A stretch of DNA of 39,989 nucleotides from Sphingomonas sanxanigenens (GCA_003240855.1 QFNN01000015.1:1-39989); one strand, 5' to 3'. Positions 1 to 8,745 are shown, numbered from the stretch's first letter. Made by a program: numbers and translations. Notes: generated by a model from the sequence alone, not told the origin.

Positions 1-69
1 CATGGTCGAAAATGCGACTCCCTCCTATATAGCGTCTCATTCGCCCTTCCCGCCGGATCACCGCCGTGA
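1..69 (+). CDS. Possible C-terminal tail of a sensor histidine kinase (KdpD?), partial
   Basis: Frame 1 is open from the first base to a TGA at 67-69 and ends in SVSFALPAGSPP, which resembles the last beta strand and tail of many histidine kinases. The TGA overlaps the GTG start of the next gene as GTGA, the usual arrangement when a kinase gene is translationally coupled to its response regulator. KdpD normally precedes KdpE, so a KdpD tail is the natural guess. Only 22 residues are visible and they include no catalytic motif, so the identity rests on context and on the short tail. The alternative is plain upstream leader DNA. Confidence 0.35.
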   Translation, partial: HGRKCDSLLYSVSFALPAGSPP

Positions 70-755
70 CCAACTCCGCCACGATCCTGATCGTCGATGA
101 CGAACCGCATATTCGCCGCCTGCTGAGCGGCGCTCTCGGTCGCGCGGGCTATGCCGTCGCCGAGGCCGCGACCGCGCGCCAGGCGACCGAGCAGATCGAT
201 GAAAGCATCGATCTCGTGCTTCTCGATCTGGGGCTGCACGACCGCGACGGCATGGAATTATTGCCCGTGATTGCGCGCAGGTCGGGCGCTCCGGTGATTG
301 TCGTCTCGGCGCGCGAGTCGACCGAGGAGAAGGTCGCGGCGCTCGATCTTGGCGCTGCCGATTATGTAACCAAGCCTTTCGACACTGAGGAACTGATCGC
401 CCGTATCCGCGTCGCCTTGCGCCAGCGCGTCACGGCCGGGGGCGGCCGTTCGCGTATCGAGGTCGGCAATGTCGTGATCGATTTGATCGACCGGCGAATC
501 AGCAGGAGCGGCGCGGCAGTGCATCTCACGCCCAAGGAATATGGCGTTCTTGCCGAACTGGCGCGCTTTCCCGGCCGCGCGATTACCCACCAGCAGCTTC
601 TGAAATCGGTCTGGGCCAATGATTATGATCGGCATATCGAATATCTGCGCGTGGTGATCCGCAATATCCGCCAGAAGCTGGAAGAGGATCCGGCGCGCCC
701 TGCCCTGATCGTCAACGAGCTTGGCGTCGGCTACCGCCTTATGGGCGCGGCATAG
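66..755 (+). CDS. kdpE: KdpE-type response regulator (OmpR/PhoB family)
   Basis: This 229-residue protein is a two-domain response regulator. The receiver domain (about residues 5-118) has the acidic pair D11/D12, the phosphoacceptor D54 in LVLLDLGLHDRDG, and the conserved lysine in YVTKPFD. The OmpR-type winged helix (about 130-228) contains VHLTPKEYGVLAEL and ends in RQKLEEDPARPALIVNELGVGYRLM-like sequence, which is closer to KdpE than to other OmpR members as I know them. KdpE activates the kdp high-affinity potassium ATPase operon when phosphorylated by KdpD. The GTG start at 66 overlaps the preceding stop (GTGA). The kdpFABC genes are not in the window, so the assignment rests on the protein alone. 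Length is normal for the family. Confidence 0.85.
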   Translation: MTNSATILIVDDEPHIRRLLSGALGRAGYAVAEAATARQATEQIDESIDLVLLDLGLHDRDGMELLPVIARRSGAPVIVVSARESTEEKVAALDLGAADYVTKPFDTEELIARIRVALRQRVTAGGGRSRIEVGNVVIDLIDRRISRSGAAVHLTPKEYGVLAELARFPGRAITHQQLLKSVWANDYDRHIEYLRVVIRNIRQKLEEDPARPALIVNELGVGYRLMGAA

Positions 756-765
756 AAAGGCGACG

Positions 766-1689
766 ATGCGTCAGGATCAGTTTGACGGGCTTGCCGCCTT
801 CATTTCCGTTGCGGAGGAAGGCGGCTTTACGGCCGCTGCAATGCGGCTCGGCGTGTCCGCTTCGGCGGTCAGCCAGGCGATCCGGGCGCTTGAGGCGCGT
901 CTGGGCGCGCCGCTGTTCAACCGCACGACGCGCAGCGTCCACCTGACGGAGGCCGGCGCACAATATCTCGCGCGCATTCGGCCGGCCGTGGGCGAGATAT
1001 CGATGGCCACCGAAGAGCTAGGCCGGGGCGCAGACGAGCCGAGCGGGCTGCTGCGGATCACAGTCGCCCGTTCCGCCTATATGATCCTGCTCCAGCCGAT
1101 ACTGCGCCGGTTCATGGCGGCCCATCCCGCGATCGAGCTAGAGGTTTCGATCAACAACCAGTTGGTCGATATCGTCGCCGGCGGCTTCGATGCCGGAATA
1201 CGTTTCGGCGACACCGTGGAGCGCGACATGGTCGCGGTGAAGGTCGGCCCGCCGATCGCCGCGCATATCGTCGCGGCCCCTGACTATCTCGGGCGTCGCG
1301 GCATCCCGCGCTGTCCCGATGAACTGGCCGGGCACGACTGCATCCGCCTGCGCAACGGGCGCGGGGAGGTCGAACGCTGGGAGTTCGTGCGCGAAGGCGA
1401 ACTGTTCGAGATCGCGGTGCCCGGCCGTCTTATCCTCAATGATTTCGCCGCCATGGTGCAGGCCGCGATAGATGGGCTCGGCATCACCTACATGATCAAC
1501 GGCTATATTGAGCGCTTCATCGACGACGGTCGCCTCGTCAGGCTGCTTGCCGACTGGAGCCCAACCATGTCGCCCCTGACGCTCTACTATCCCGATCGCC
1601 GCCGCGTGCCGCCCAAGCTGCGGGCGCTGATCGACTTCATGCGCGCCGACCCCAGCCCGCGCGGACCGGCGGAGGCGATGCTCAGTTGA
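766..1689 (+). CDS. LysR-family transcriptional regulator
   Basis: This 307-residue protein has the N-terminal LysR helix-turn-helix (about residues 1-60: FISVAEEGGFTAAAMRLGVSASAVSQAIRALEARLGAPLFNRTTR) and a periplasmic-binding-protein-like effector domain (about 90-295). I chose the ATG at 766 because GAAAGG lies five bases before it and the protein then begins with the usual MRQDQFDGLAAF; the frame is open further upstream but that part overlaps kdpE. It starts 10 bases after kdpE and ends tail-to-tail with the efflux lipoprotein gene, the stop codons overlapping by 8 bases. The target is unknown. Adjacency to the RND operon is suggestive, but that operon's promoter lies about 5.7 kb away. 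Confidence 0.9.
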   Translation: MRQDQFDGLAAFISVAEEGGFTAAAMRLGVSASAVSQAIRALEARLGAPLFNRTTRSVHLTEAGAQYLARIRPAVGEISMATEELGRGADEPSGLLRITVARSAYMILLQPILRRFMAAHPAIELEVSINNQLVDIVAGGFDAGIRFGDTVERDMVAVKVGPPIAAHIVAAPDYLGRRGIPRCPDELAGHDCIRLRNGRGEVERWEFVREGELFEIAVPGRLILNDFAAMVQAAIDGLGITYMINGYIERFIDDGRLVRLLADWSPTMSPLTLYYPDRRRVPPKLRALIDFMRADPSPRGPAEAMLS

Positions 1690-3100
1690 GCGCCGCCTGC
1701 GCCGCGCCATCGCTTGCCGCAGACCAGCCGCCGCCAAGCGCGCGGATCAGGTTGACGCTCGCCTGCAACCGCCGCGATCGCAGATCGATCGCAAGCCGCC
1801 GGGCATCGAGCTCGGCAGTCTGCGCCGTCACGACTTCCAGATAGCTCGCGGCGCCTTCGCGGTAGCGGATGGACGCCAGCCGGTTGGTCTGCGCGGCTGC
1901 GGTCACCGCGTCCTGCTGGTTCTGTTCGGCGCTGGCGAGGCGGTTGGCGAGGGCCATCTGGTCCTCCACCTCGCGGAAGGCGGTGAGTACGGTCTGGCGA
2001 TAATTGGCCGCCGTCTCGTCAAACTCGCCGCGTGCAACCTGCAACTGACCCTTGCGCTTGCCGCCGTCGAAAACCGAAAGCAGCGCCATTGCCGGGCCAA
2101 GCGCCCAGAATCCGGTGGCTGCGCTGAACAGAGCGCCGCCTGTCGTATCGAAACCGCCGCTTGCCCCCAATGTCAGGCTGGGGAACATCGCCGCCTTGGC
2201 TATGCCGACGCGCGCATTGGCGGCGGCCATTCGCCGCTCGGCGGAGGCGATGTCGGGTCGGCGCTGGAGCAGCAGCGAAGGCGCGGCAACCGGCACGACG
2301 GGGGGATCGGCAAGCGTCGGCGCTGCGGCGATCGTGAAGGTCGATGCCGGTTCGCCGACAAGCGCGGCGATCGCATGCTCCATCAGCGCCCGATCGGCAT
2401 GGGCCTGATCGAGCTGCGCCTGCGCCGCCGAAAGCTGCGTGCGCGCCCGCCCGACGTCGACGCCGCTCGATGCGCCGCCGTCATGCCGGGCCTCGTTGAG
2501 CTTCAGCGCCTTGCCGAAAGCGACCACCGTCGCCTCAAGCACCGCGACCTGGGCATCAAGCCCGCGCAACTGGATATAGTCGTCGGCAAGCTCGGCCTGC
2601 AGGCTTAGCCGCACCGATGCGAGATCGGCGGCGCTGGCCTCGACATCTGCCCGGCCGGCGCGCACCTGGTTGCGCACGCGCCCCCACAGATCGACTTCAT
2701 AGGACAGCGCGCCGCCGATGGTGAACTCGTGCTGCTGTCCATGGGTCTGATCGCGGCCGCGCTCAGCGCTCCCGTTCGCGTCGATCTGCGGGAACAGCCC
2801 CGATCGCGCCTGCCGTGCATAGCCGCGCGCCTGATCGTAGCGCGCCAGCGCGGCCGCAAGCTGCGGGCTGGCCGCCTCGATCTTCTGCTCGAGCGCGTCG
2901 AGCTGCGGATCGGCGATGACCTGCCACCAGTTTCCACGCGGAGCGTCATCGGCGGGAGCCGCCGGGGTCCAGTTTCCGCCGTCGCGAAAAGCGACCGGGG
3001 CGGCGACGGAGGCGGCAGTCGGCGGCGTATAGGCTGGCGCGAGATTACAGGCTGTCAGCGACAGCGAGGCGAGCAGCGCTGCAGGCTTACGAGTGCGCAC
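1682..3100 (-). CDS. NodT-family RND efflux outer-membrane lipoprotein
   Basis: This 472-residue TolC/OprM-type channel would close the tripartite pump encoded by the two upstream genes. It opens with a lipoprotein signal (RKPAALLASLSLTAC) whose lipobox LTAC puts the acylated cysteine at residue 18. Two outer-membrane efflux repeats follow, rich in long alpha-helical stretches; the second carries LLLQRRPDIASAERRMAAANARVGIAKAAMFPSL in segments typical of NodT/OprM proteins. The start is a GTG (3098-3100) overlapping the end of the adaptor gene by 14 bases, which implies translational coupling. The order permease, adaptor, channel is transcribed leftward. Substrate cannot be told from sequence. 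Confidence 0.92.
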   Translation of the reverse strand: MRTRKPAALLASLSLTACNLAPAYTPPTAASVAAPVAFRDGGNWTPAAPADDAPRGNWWQVIADPQLDALEQKIEAASPQLAAALARYDQARGYARQARSGLFPQIDANGSAERGRDQTHGQQHEFTIGGALSYEVDLWGRVRNQVRAGRADVEASAADLASVRLSLQAELADDYIQLRGLDAQVAVLEATVVAFGKALKLNEARHDGGASSGVDVGRARTQLSAAQAQLDQAHADRALMEHAIAALVGEPASTFTIAAAPTLADPPVVPVAAPSLLLQRRPDIASAERRMAAANARVGIAKAAMFPSLTLGASGGFDTTGGALFSAATGFWALGPAMALLSVFDGGKRKGQLQVARGEFDETAANYRQTVLTAFREVEDQMALANRLASAEQNQQDAVTAAAQTNRLASIRYREGAASYLEVVTAQTAELDARRLAIDLRSRRLQASVNLIRALGGGWSAASDGAAQAALN

Positions 3101-4262
3101 CGGCCGCCTCCTTCGGCTTGCTTGCTGCGGCCTGGACCTTGTCGCCCTGCTCCAGCGCGTCGGACGGGTTGTCGATCACCTGGTCCCCGGCGCTCAGGCC
3201 TTGTGCGATCTCGATCTCCGAGCCGAAATCGCGGCCCAGCTTCACCGGGCGCATGATCACCTTTCCGTCGGGACCAAGCAGGGCAAGCGTGGTGCCTTCC
3301 GAACGGAAGATCAGCGCAGTCGCCGGAACGCGCAGCGAGGGCGTCTCGTCGAGCAGGTTGATGCTGACCTGAGTATAGGCGCCGGGCTTCAGCACGCCGT
3401 CGGCATTGTCGACGACAAGCTGGATCAGGATCGATCCGGAATCGCTGGCTACGGCGTCAGCCGAACTGGCGAGCTTCGCCTGGAACTTGCGATTGGGATA
3501 TTCGGGGATCGAGAAGGTCGCGGTCAGCCCCGGCTTGATGATGCTGGCATAGGCCTGCGGCACGCTGACATAAAGGCGCATCCGCTTGGTATCGGATACG
3601 GTGAACAGAGGCGTCGAGGCGGCGTTTCCGGCGACGATCAGCGCACCGACGTCGGTCGACCGACTCGTCACGATGCCGTCGAACGGAGCGATGATCCGCT
3701 TGAACCCGGTCAGCGTGCGCAGCCGGTCGACATTGGCCAGCGCTTCGTTGCGCATCGCCGTGCGCGCGGCGAGATCGCCGCGACGTTCATCGGCTTCCTG
3801 CTTTGAAACGGCGTCCTCGCTGACGAGTCGATCCCAGCGCGCGGCGGTCGTGGCGGAAAGATCGCGCTGGGCGTTCGCCGTCGCGAGCGCCGCCTTCGCG
3901 GCCGAAAGCTGCAGGTCTACATCAGGCGCGTCGATCTCGGCGAGGAGCTGGCCTGCGTGGACGGGGGCGCCGATATCGGCGTACCAACGGCGCAGATAGC
4001 CGCTGGTACGCGCATAAACGGGCGCTTCCTGCCAGGCGCGCAGCCTGCCGGGAAGGACAAGAAGCCCATCATCGCCGCCTTTGGGCTTGACGATCTTGAC
4101 GCTGGGCACTGCCTGATCGGCGGTCCAGTTGTTGAGCTCGCTGCGCGCCCTCAGGCGCGTCACCGTACCGATCCCGAGCACGAGGAGAAGGATCACGACG
4201 CCGATCAGGCCGGCGCGCTTCAGCCGCCGATTATCAATCGTGGCGGTCTGGGGGTCAGGCAT
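3087..4262 (-). CDS. RND efflux periplasmic adaptor (HlyD/AcrA-type MFP)
   Basis: This membrane-fusion protein of 391 residues has one N-terminal membrane segment (AGLIGVVILLLVLGIGTV), a split biotinyl-lipoyl-like domain (ARTSGYLRRWYADIGAPVHAGQLLAEID and later RIIAPFDGIVTSRSTDVGALI), a helical hairpin between them containing VSKQEADERRGDL, and beta-barrel and membrane-proximal domains to the C-terminus. It would bridge the inner-membrane permease and the outer-membrane NodT channel. I prefer the ATG at 4262 over an in-frame ATG at 4277 because GGAGAA sits nine bases before it; it then overlaps the permease stop by 8 bases. It has no lipobox, so it is anchored by the N-terminal helix. Confidence 0.92.
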   Translation of the reverse strand: MPDPQTATIDNRRLKRAGLIGVVILLLVLGIGTVTRLRARSELNNWTADQAVPSVKIVKPKGGDDGLLVLPGRLRAWQEAPVYARTSGYLRRWYADIGAPVHAGQLLAEIDAPDVDLQLSAAKAALATANAQRDLSATTAARWDRLVSEDAVSKQEADERRGDLAARTAMRNEALANVDRLRTLTGFKRIIAPFDGIVTSRSTDVGALIVAGNAASTPLFTVSDTKRMRLYVSVPQAYASIIKPGLTATFSIPEYPNRKFQAKLASSADAVASDSGSILIQLVVDNADGVLKPGAYTQVSINLLDETPSLRVPATALIFRSEGTTLALLGPDGKVIMRPVKLGRDFGSEIEIAQGLSAGDQVIDNPSDALEQGDKVQAAASKPKEAAGAHS

Positions 4263-7200
4263 GCGAAACTTCTCCATGCGACGGATCGGCGGCCGGCTGA
4301 CGGCGGCGGCCGTGAACGATCGAGAAAATGGTGGGAACGAACATAAGCGACGCGCAGGTGGCGAAGATCAGGCCGCCGATAACGGCGCGGCCGAGCGGCG
4401 CATTCTGCTCGCCGCCCTCGCCCAGACCCAGCGCCATCGGCGCCATGCCGATGATCATCGCCAGCGCGGTCATCAACACCGGGCGGAAACGCGTGACGCC
4501 GGCTTCATAAGCCGCCTTCACGGCATCGCCTGTCGCGAGCAACCGTTCGCGCGCGAAGCTGACGACAAGGATCGAGTTGGCCGTCGCGACGCCCATGCAC
4601 ATGATCGCCCCCGTCAGGGCAGGCACAGACAAGGGAGTCTCGGTCACGAACAGCATCCAGGCGATGCCGGCAAGCGCGGCAGGCAGCGCGGAGATGATGA
4701 CGAAGGGGTCGGTCCATGACTGGAAGTTGATGACGATCAGCAGGTAGATCATCACCACCGCGCCCAGCAGGCCCCAGCCGAGGCCGGAGAAGGCGGTGTT
4801 CATCGTCTGATACTGGCCGCGCAGCGTCACCTTGACCGTGTCGGGCTTCTCCTTGTCCAGCTTCCTGATCGCGCTCAGCACGTCGCCGGCGACTGCGCCA
4901 AGATCGCGGTCCTGCGTGGATGCGAACACCTGCACCATCGGCTGGATATTATATTGCGAGACGACCGCAAGCGTGCTGCCGCGCGTCAGCGTGCCAAGAC
5001 CGCCCAGTATCTGCGGATCGCGACCGTTGGCCTGTCCGGTCACCGGCAGGCTTTGCAGCTTGGCCAGCGAATCGAGCTGATATTCGGGCGCCTGCACCAC
5101 CACGGGGTAGGACACGCCGTTTTTCGGGTTGAGCCAGAAAACCGGAGCCGTCTGTACGCTGCCGGCGATCGCGCCTGCTACGGCCCCGGTCACATCGCGT
5201 TCCTGGAGCCCAAGCTGGTTGGCGCGGGTGCGGTCGACCGCAAAGCGCAACTCGGGATAGGAGGCCGATTGCTGGATGCGCGCATCCGCCACGCCATCGA
5301 TCGATCGGATTGCGCGCAGAATCCGCGTGGCGTGCGCAGCATTCTCCGTCAGATTCGGACCAGTGACCTGAATGTCGATCGGCGAAGGCGCGCCGAAGTT
5401 CAGGATCTGGCTGGTGATGTCCGCTGGCAGAAACGCGAAGCTGACGCCCGGAAACAGACGCGGCAATTCGGCGCGCAGATCGCGGACCAGATCGGCGGTC
5501 GGGATATGGTGCTCGGTCAGCGTTACATAGATGTCGCCATCCTGCGATCCGATCGTGCCAGACGCGTTGTAGATCGTGTTGAGGCTGCTGCTCGACAGGC
5601 CGATATTGTCGACCATCGTCGCCACCTGTCCCGGCGGGGCGATTTTCCTGATCTCGTTCTGGATGCGCCCGAAGATCGCGGCGGTTTCTTCGATGCGCGT
5701 GCCCACCGGCGCGCGGACGTGCATCACGATCGCCCCCGAATCAACAGCGGGGAAGAAATTGCGCCCGAGGAACGGCACGAGAACAAGGCTGAGCACCGCG
5801 AAGATGAGGAAACCGGTCACGAACAGCCTGCGCGAGTCCAGCGCCTTGGCGAGCAGTCCGGAATAGCCCTGCCTGATCTTCTCGAACCGCGCCTCGAAAC
5901 CGCGCTGGAAGCGGACGAGCGCGTTGCCCGAGGGAGCCGCGTCATGATCGTGCGGCGTGTGCGGGCGCAACAGATAGAGCGCCATCGTCGGCACCAGCGT
6001 GCGCGAGAGGATGAAAGAGGCGATCATCGCGAAAATGACCGAAAGCGCCATCGGCACGAACAGGAAGCCCGCGACGCCCGGCAGGTAAAACATCGGCACG
6101 AACACGATGCAGATGCACAGCAGCGAGACGAAGGCTGGAACGACGATCTGCTGCGCGCCGTCAAGGATCGCGCTGCGCACGTCCTTGCCATGCTCGAGGT
6201 GCCAGTTGATATTTTCGATCGTCACCGTCGCGTCGTCGACGAGGATGCCGACGGCGAGCGCCAGCCCGCCCAGAGTCATCACGTTGAGCGTCTGGCCGAA
6301 CGCAGCAAGCGCCGCGACCGCCGCGAGGATCGCCAGCGGGATCGAAACGGCGATGATAACCGTCGAGCGCCACGATCCCAGGAACAGCAGGATCATCAGG
6401 CTGGTCAGCGCCGCAGCCAGTGCGCCTTCGCGCACGACGCCTTCGACGGCCGCCTTCACGAACGATGACTGGTCGTTGATCGGATCGATCTTCAGTTCGG
6501 CGGGCAGCCCCTTCTTGAGGTCGGGGATCATCGCGCGAACGCCTTCGACGATCGAGATGGTGGAAACCGCGCCGTTTTTGAACACGGTCATCAGCACGGA
6601 TCGCTGGCCGTTCACATGGACGATATTCTGCTGCGGCGCGGCGCCGTCGCGGACGTGCGCGACATCGCTCATGCGGACGACCGCGCCGTTGACCGTGCGG
6701 ATCGGCATCTGGTTGAGTTCGTCGACAAGCCCCGGCGCGTTGTTGAGTTTCAGATTATACTGATAGTCGCCGATCTTCACGAAGCCTGCGGGCGTGATCT
6801 GCGTCTGCGCGCCCAGCGCATTGCCGACGTCCTGCGCCGAAATGCCCTTCGATTGCAGCGCCTGTGGGTCGAGGTCGAGCTGGATTTGCCGCGTCTTGCC
6901 GCCGAATGGAAAGGGCACGGCCGCGCCCGGCACGGTGACAACGCGCGTGCGAATGAAGTTCTGGCCGAAATCGTAGAGCTGCTGCTCGGTCAGCCCCTGC
7001 CCGGACAGGGCGAGCTGGAGGATCGGCACCGTCGATGCGCTGTAATTCACGACGAGCGGCGGCGTCGTGCCCGGAGGCAACTGGCGCAGGAGCGTCTGCG
7101 AAATGGCGGTGATCTGGGCGTTGGCGAGGCGGACGTCTGCGCCGGGCTGGAAGAACACCTTCACCACCCCGATTCCGGTCAGCGAATTCGCCTCGATATG

Positions 7201-7440
7201 CTCGATGTCGTTGACCGTCGTGGTCAGCGAACGCTCGAATGGGGTAAGTATTCTTCCCGAAACCTCGTCGGGCGACAGGCCGCTATAATTCCAGGCAATC
7301 GCAACGACCGGAACCTTGATGTCCGGAAAGATGTCGACGGGCGTCCGAATGGCGGAAAGCACGCCGACGATCATGATCATCGCCGCCATGACGACAAAAG
7401 TATAAGGTCGGGACAGCGCGATCCGGACGAGTGCGATCAT
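4255..7440 (-). CDS. RND-family efflux permease (AcrB/HAE1-like)
   Basis: This 1061-residue inner-membrane transporter has the RND plan: N-terminal TM1 (RPYTFVVMAAMIMIVGVLSAI), a large periplasmic loop, TM2-6, a second periplasmic loop, and TM8-12. The TM4 motif GILVDDATVTIENI keeps both proton-relay aspartates (D402, D403). The TM10 segment reads CMGVATANSILVV, where AcrB has a lysine (K940) in GLSAKNAIL; here the aligned residue is Ala954. The start at 7440 has an AGGAG nine bases upstream. It is first in a leftward operon with the adaptor and NodT channel. The substrate is not predictable: family members export drugs, solvents or aromatic compounds. The altered TM10 suggests a divergent subfamily. 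Confidence 0.95.
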   Translation of the reverse strand: MIALVRIALSRPYTFVVMAAMIMIVGVLSAIRTPVDIFPDIKVPVVAIAWNYSGLSPDEVSGRILTPFERSLTTTVNDIEHIEANSLTGIGVVKVFFQPGADVRLANAQITAISQTLLRQLPPGTTPPLVVNYSASTVPILQLALSGQGLTEQQLYDFGQNFIRTRVVTVPGAAVPFPFGGKTRQIQLDLDPQALQSKGISAQDVGNALGAQTQITPAGFVKIGDYQYNLKLNNAPGLVDELNQMPIRTVNGAVVRMSDVAHVRDGAAPQQNIVHVNGQRSVLMTVFKNGAVSTISIVEGVRAMIPDLKKGLPAELKIDPINDQSSFVKAAVEGVVREGALAAALTSLMILLFLGSWRSTVIIAVSIPLAILAAVAALAAFGQTLNVMTLGGLALAVGILVDDATVTIENINWHLEHGKDVRSAILDGAQQIVVPAFVSLLCICIVFVPMFYLPGVAGFLFVPMALSVIFAMIASFILSRTLVPTMALYLLRPHTPHDHDAAPSGNALVRFQRGFEARFEKIRQGYSGLLAKALDSRRLFVTGFLIFAVLSLVLVPFLGRNFFPAVDSGAIVMHVRAPVGTRIEETAAIFGRIQNEIRKIAPPGQVATMVDNIGLSSSSLNTIYNASGTIGSQDGDIYVTLTEHHIPTADLVRDLRAELPRLFPGVSFAFLPADITSQILNFGAPSPIDIQVTGPNLTENAAHATRILRAIRSIDGVADARIQQSASYPELRFAVDRTRANQLGLQERDVTGAVAGAIAGSVQTAPVFWLNPKNGVSYPVVVQAPEYQLDSLAKLQSLPVTGQANGRDPQILGGLGTLTRGSTLAVVSQYNIQPMVQVFASTQDRDLGAVAGDVLSAIRKLDKEKPDTVKVTLRGQYQTMNTAFSGLGWGLLGAVVMIYLLIVINFQSWTDPFVIISALPAALAGIAWMLFVTETPLSVPALTGAIMCMGVATANSILVVSFARERLLATGDAVKAAYEAGVTRFRPVLMTALAMIIGMAPMALGLGEGGEQNAPLGRAVIGGLIFATCASLMFVPTIFSIVHGRRRQPAADPSHGEVSHA

Positions 7441-7483
7441 TCAAATTAACTCCTGGACGGCGCCGGCTACTACTTTCGGATGA

Positions 7484-7510
7484 TCCGTCAAGTTACCGTT
7501 CCGTCAAGTT
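7484..7510 (-). promoter_or_regulatory. Tandem direct repeat upstream of the RND operon
   Basis: The 11-mer TCCGTCAAGTT occurs twice on the plus strand, at 7484-7494 and 7500-7510, a 16-base period. On the minus strand, the operon's coding strand, each copy reads AACTTGACGGA and so contains a TTGACG that could serve as a -35 element, 44-70 bases before the permease start. No good -10 hexamer is seen at 16-18 bases from either copy. A tandem regulator site is the alternative. The repeat is certain; the function is inferred. Confidence 0.4.
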
Positions 7511-7516
7511 CGCCCG

Positions 7517-7534
7517 CTGCATCCCGGGATGCAG
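7517..7534. repeat. 18-bp perfect palindrome, candidate operator
   Basis: CTGCATCCCGGGATGCAG is its own reverse complement across all 18 bases. It lies 77 bases upstream of the permease start and six bases beyond the tandem TTGACG repeats, where an operator for a dimeric regulator of the efflux operon would be expected. No regulator gene of the TetR or MarR type is adjacent. Confidence 0.4.
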
Positions 7535-7563
7535 AAAACGCAACACGACTAAGTGTTAAACCC

Positions 7564-7650
7564 CCGCCGGCAGCGCCCGGCGGCCCTGCGGGAAATCGAC
7601 CTTAGCGACGGCGCATACGCCTTTGCCATTAGGACGAAGATATGCGTCGC
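7564..7650. terminator. Hairpins between the RND operon and the alcohol dehydrogenase gene
   Basis: Two inverted repeats lie downstream of the leftward dehydrogenase gene. One is imperfect (arms 7605-7617 and 7641-7650, a 3-base insertion in the left arm). The other is a 7-bp GC-rich stem (CCGCCGG at 7564-7570 and CCGGCGG at 7577-7583, 6-base loop). Neither is followed by a real T-run on the minus strand, so intrinsic termination is only possible. Confidence 0.3.
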
Positions 7651-7656
7651 CGCCCG

Positions 7657-8721
7657 TCAAAGCGCAGCCTTTAGCGATGCCATGTCAATGACAAAGCGAT
7701 ATTTGACGTCGCTCTTCAGCATCCGATCATAGGCTGCTTCGATATCCTGCATCGCGATGGGTTCAATGTCCGCCACGATTGCGTGTTTCGCGCAGAAATC
7801 TAGCATTTCCTGCGTTTCCCTGATGCCGCCGATGACCGAACCCGCCAGCGTGCGGCGGTGAAGGATGAGATTGCCGACGTTGGGCGAAGGGTGCGGATGC
7901 TCGGGCGCGCCCACCAGCACCATCGCTCCATCGCGCTTCAGCAGCGTTACGAACTGGTCGAGATCATGGCTGGCGGCCACGGTGTTGATTATGAGATCGA
8001 AGCTGGCCGCATGGGCCGCCATCTCGTCGGCGTTGCGCGACACGACGACCTCATGGGCGCCGAGTGCCAGGGCGTCTGCGCGCTTTGATTCGGAGGTTGT
8101 AAAGGCGACGACCAGAGCGCCAAGCGCATGAGCCAGTTTCACGCCCATATGGCCCAGCCCGCCGATTCCGACGACGCCCACCTTGCTACCCGGCCCGACG
8201 GCCCAGTGGCGCAGCGGCGACCAGGTCGTGATGCCTGCGCAGAGCAAGGGTGCGACCGCCGCGAGCTGCGCTTCGTCATGGCCGACCGAGAGCACGAAAT
8301 CCTGATCGACGACGATGTCGGTCGAATATCCGCCGAAAGTGTTGTCGCCGCTGTCCTGGGTCGGGCCGTTATAGGTGCCGGTGAAGCTGCGCGGTCCTTC
8401 GCAATATTGCTCCAGCCCTTCCTCACACGACGCGCAGGTCCGGCAGCTATCGACCATGCAGCCGACGCCTACGAGATCGCCGGCCTTGAAACGCTCGACC
8501 TCGCCGCCAACCGCCGTCACGCGGCCAACGATTTCATGGCCCGGAACGGCGGGAAACTTCACCCCGCCCCATTCGCCTCGCGCGGTATGCAGGTCGGAAT
8601 GGCAGACGCCGCAATGCAGGATGTCGATGGCGACGTCGTTCGGGCCGGGAACCCGGCGCTCGATGGAAAAGGGGGCGAGCGGCGTGCCGCCATCGATGGC
8701 TGCATAGGCGCGGGTGGTCAT
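7657..8721 (-). CDS. Zinc-dependent alcohol dehydrogenase (YahK/cinnamyl-alcohol-dehydrogenase type)
   Basis: This 354-residue medium-chain dehydrogenase reduces aldehydes or oxidises alcohols with a nicotinamide cofactor, probably NADP(H) as in YahK-like enzymes. Visible catalytic zinc ligands are C40, H62-E63 (in VPGHEIVG) and C161 (APLLCAGIT). The structural zinc cysteines are C93, C96, C99 and C107. The Rossmann motif is GIGGLGHMGVKLA. The ATG at 8721 has GGAGG seven bases upstream. It lies 24 bases downstream of the SDR gene on the same strand, so the two are probably one transcript. A physiological substrate cannot be assigned; aromatic or aliphatic aldehydes fit the family. Confidence 0.93.
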   Translation of the reverse strand: MTTRAYAAIDGGTPLAPFSIERRVPGPNDVAIDILHCGVCHSDLHTARGEWGGVKFPAVPGHEIVGRVTAVGGEVERFKAGDLVGVGCMVDSCRTCASCEEGLEQYCEGPRSFTGTYNGPTQDSGDNTFGGYSTDIVVDQDFVLSVGHDEAQLAAVAPLLCAGITTWSPLRHWAVGPGSKVGVVGIGGLGHMGVKLAHALGALVVAFTTSESKRADALALGAHEVVVSRNADEMAAHAASFDLIINTVAASHDLDQFVTLLKRDGAMVLVGAPEHPHPSPNVGNLILHRRTLAGSVIGGIRETQEMLDFCAKHAIVADIEPIAMQDIEAAYDRMLKSDVKYRFVIDMASLKAAL

Positions 8722-8745
8722 GGTTATCCTCCGCTGTCTGCGGTT

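Noticed and set aside
4954..6468. 504-codon open frame on the plus strand inside the RND permease gene
   Set aside because: Antisense to a confidently assigned permease; its protein is Arg/Asp/His-rich with no domain, as expected from antisense of high-GC coding DNA.
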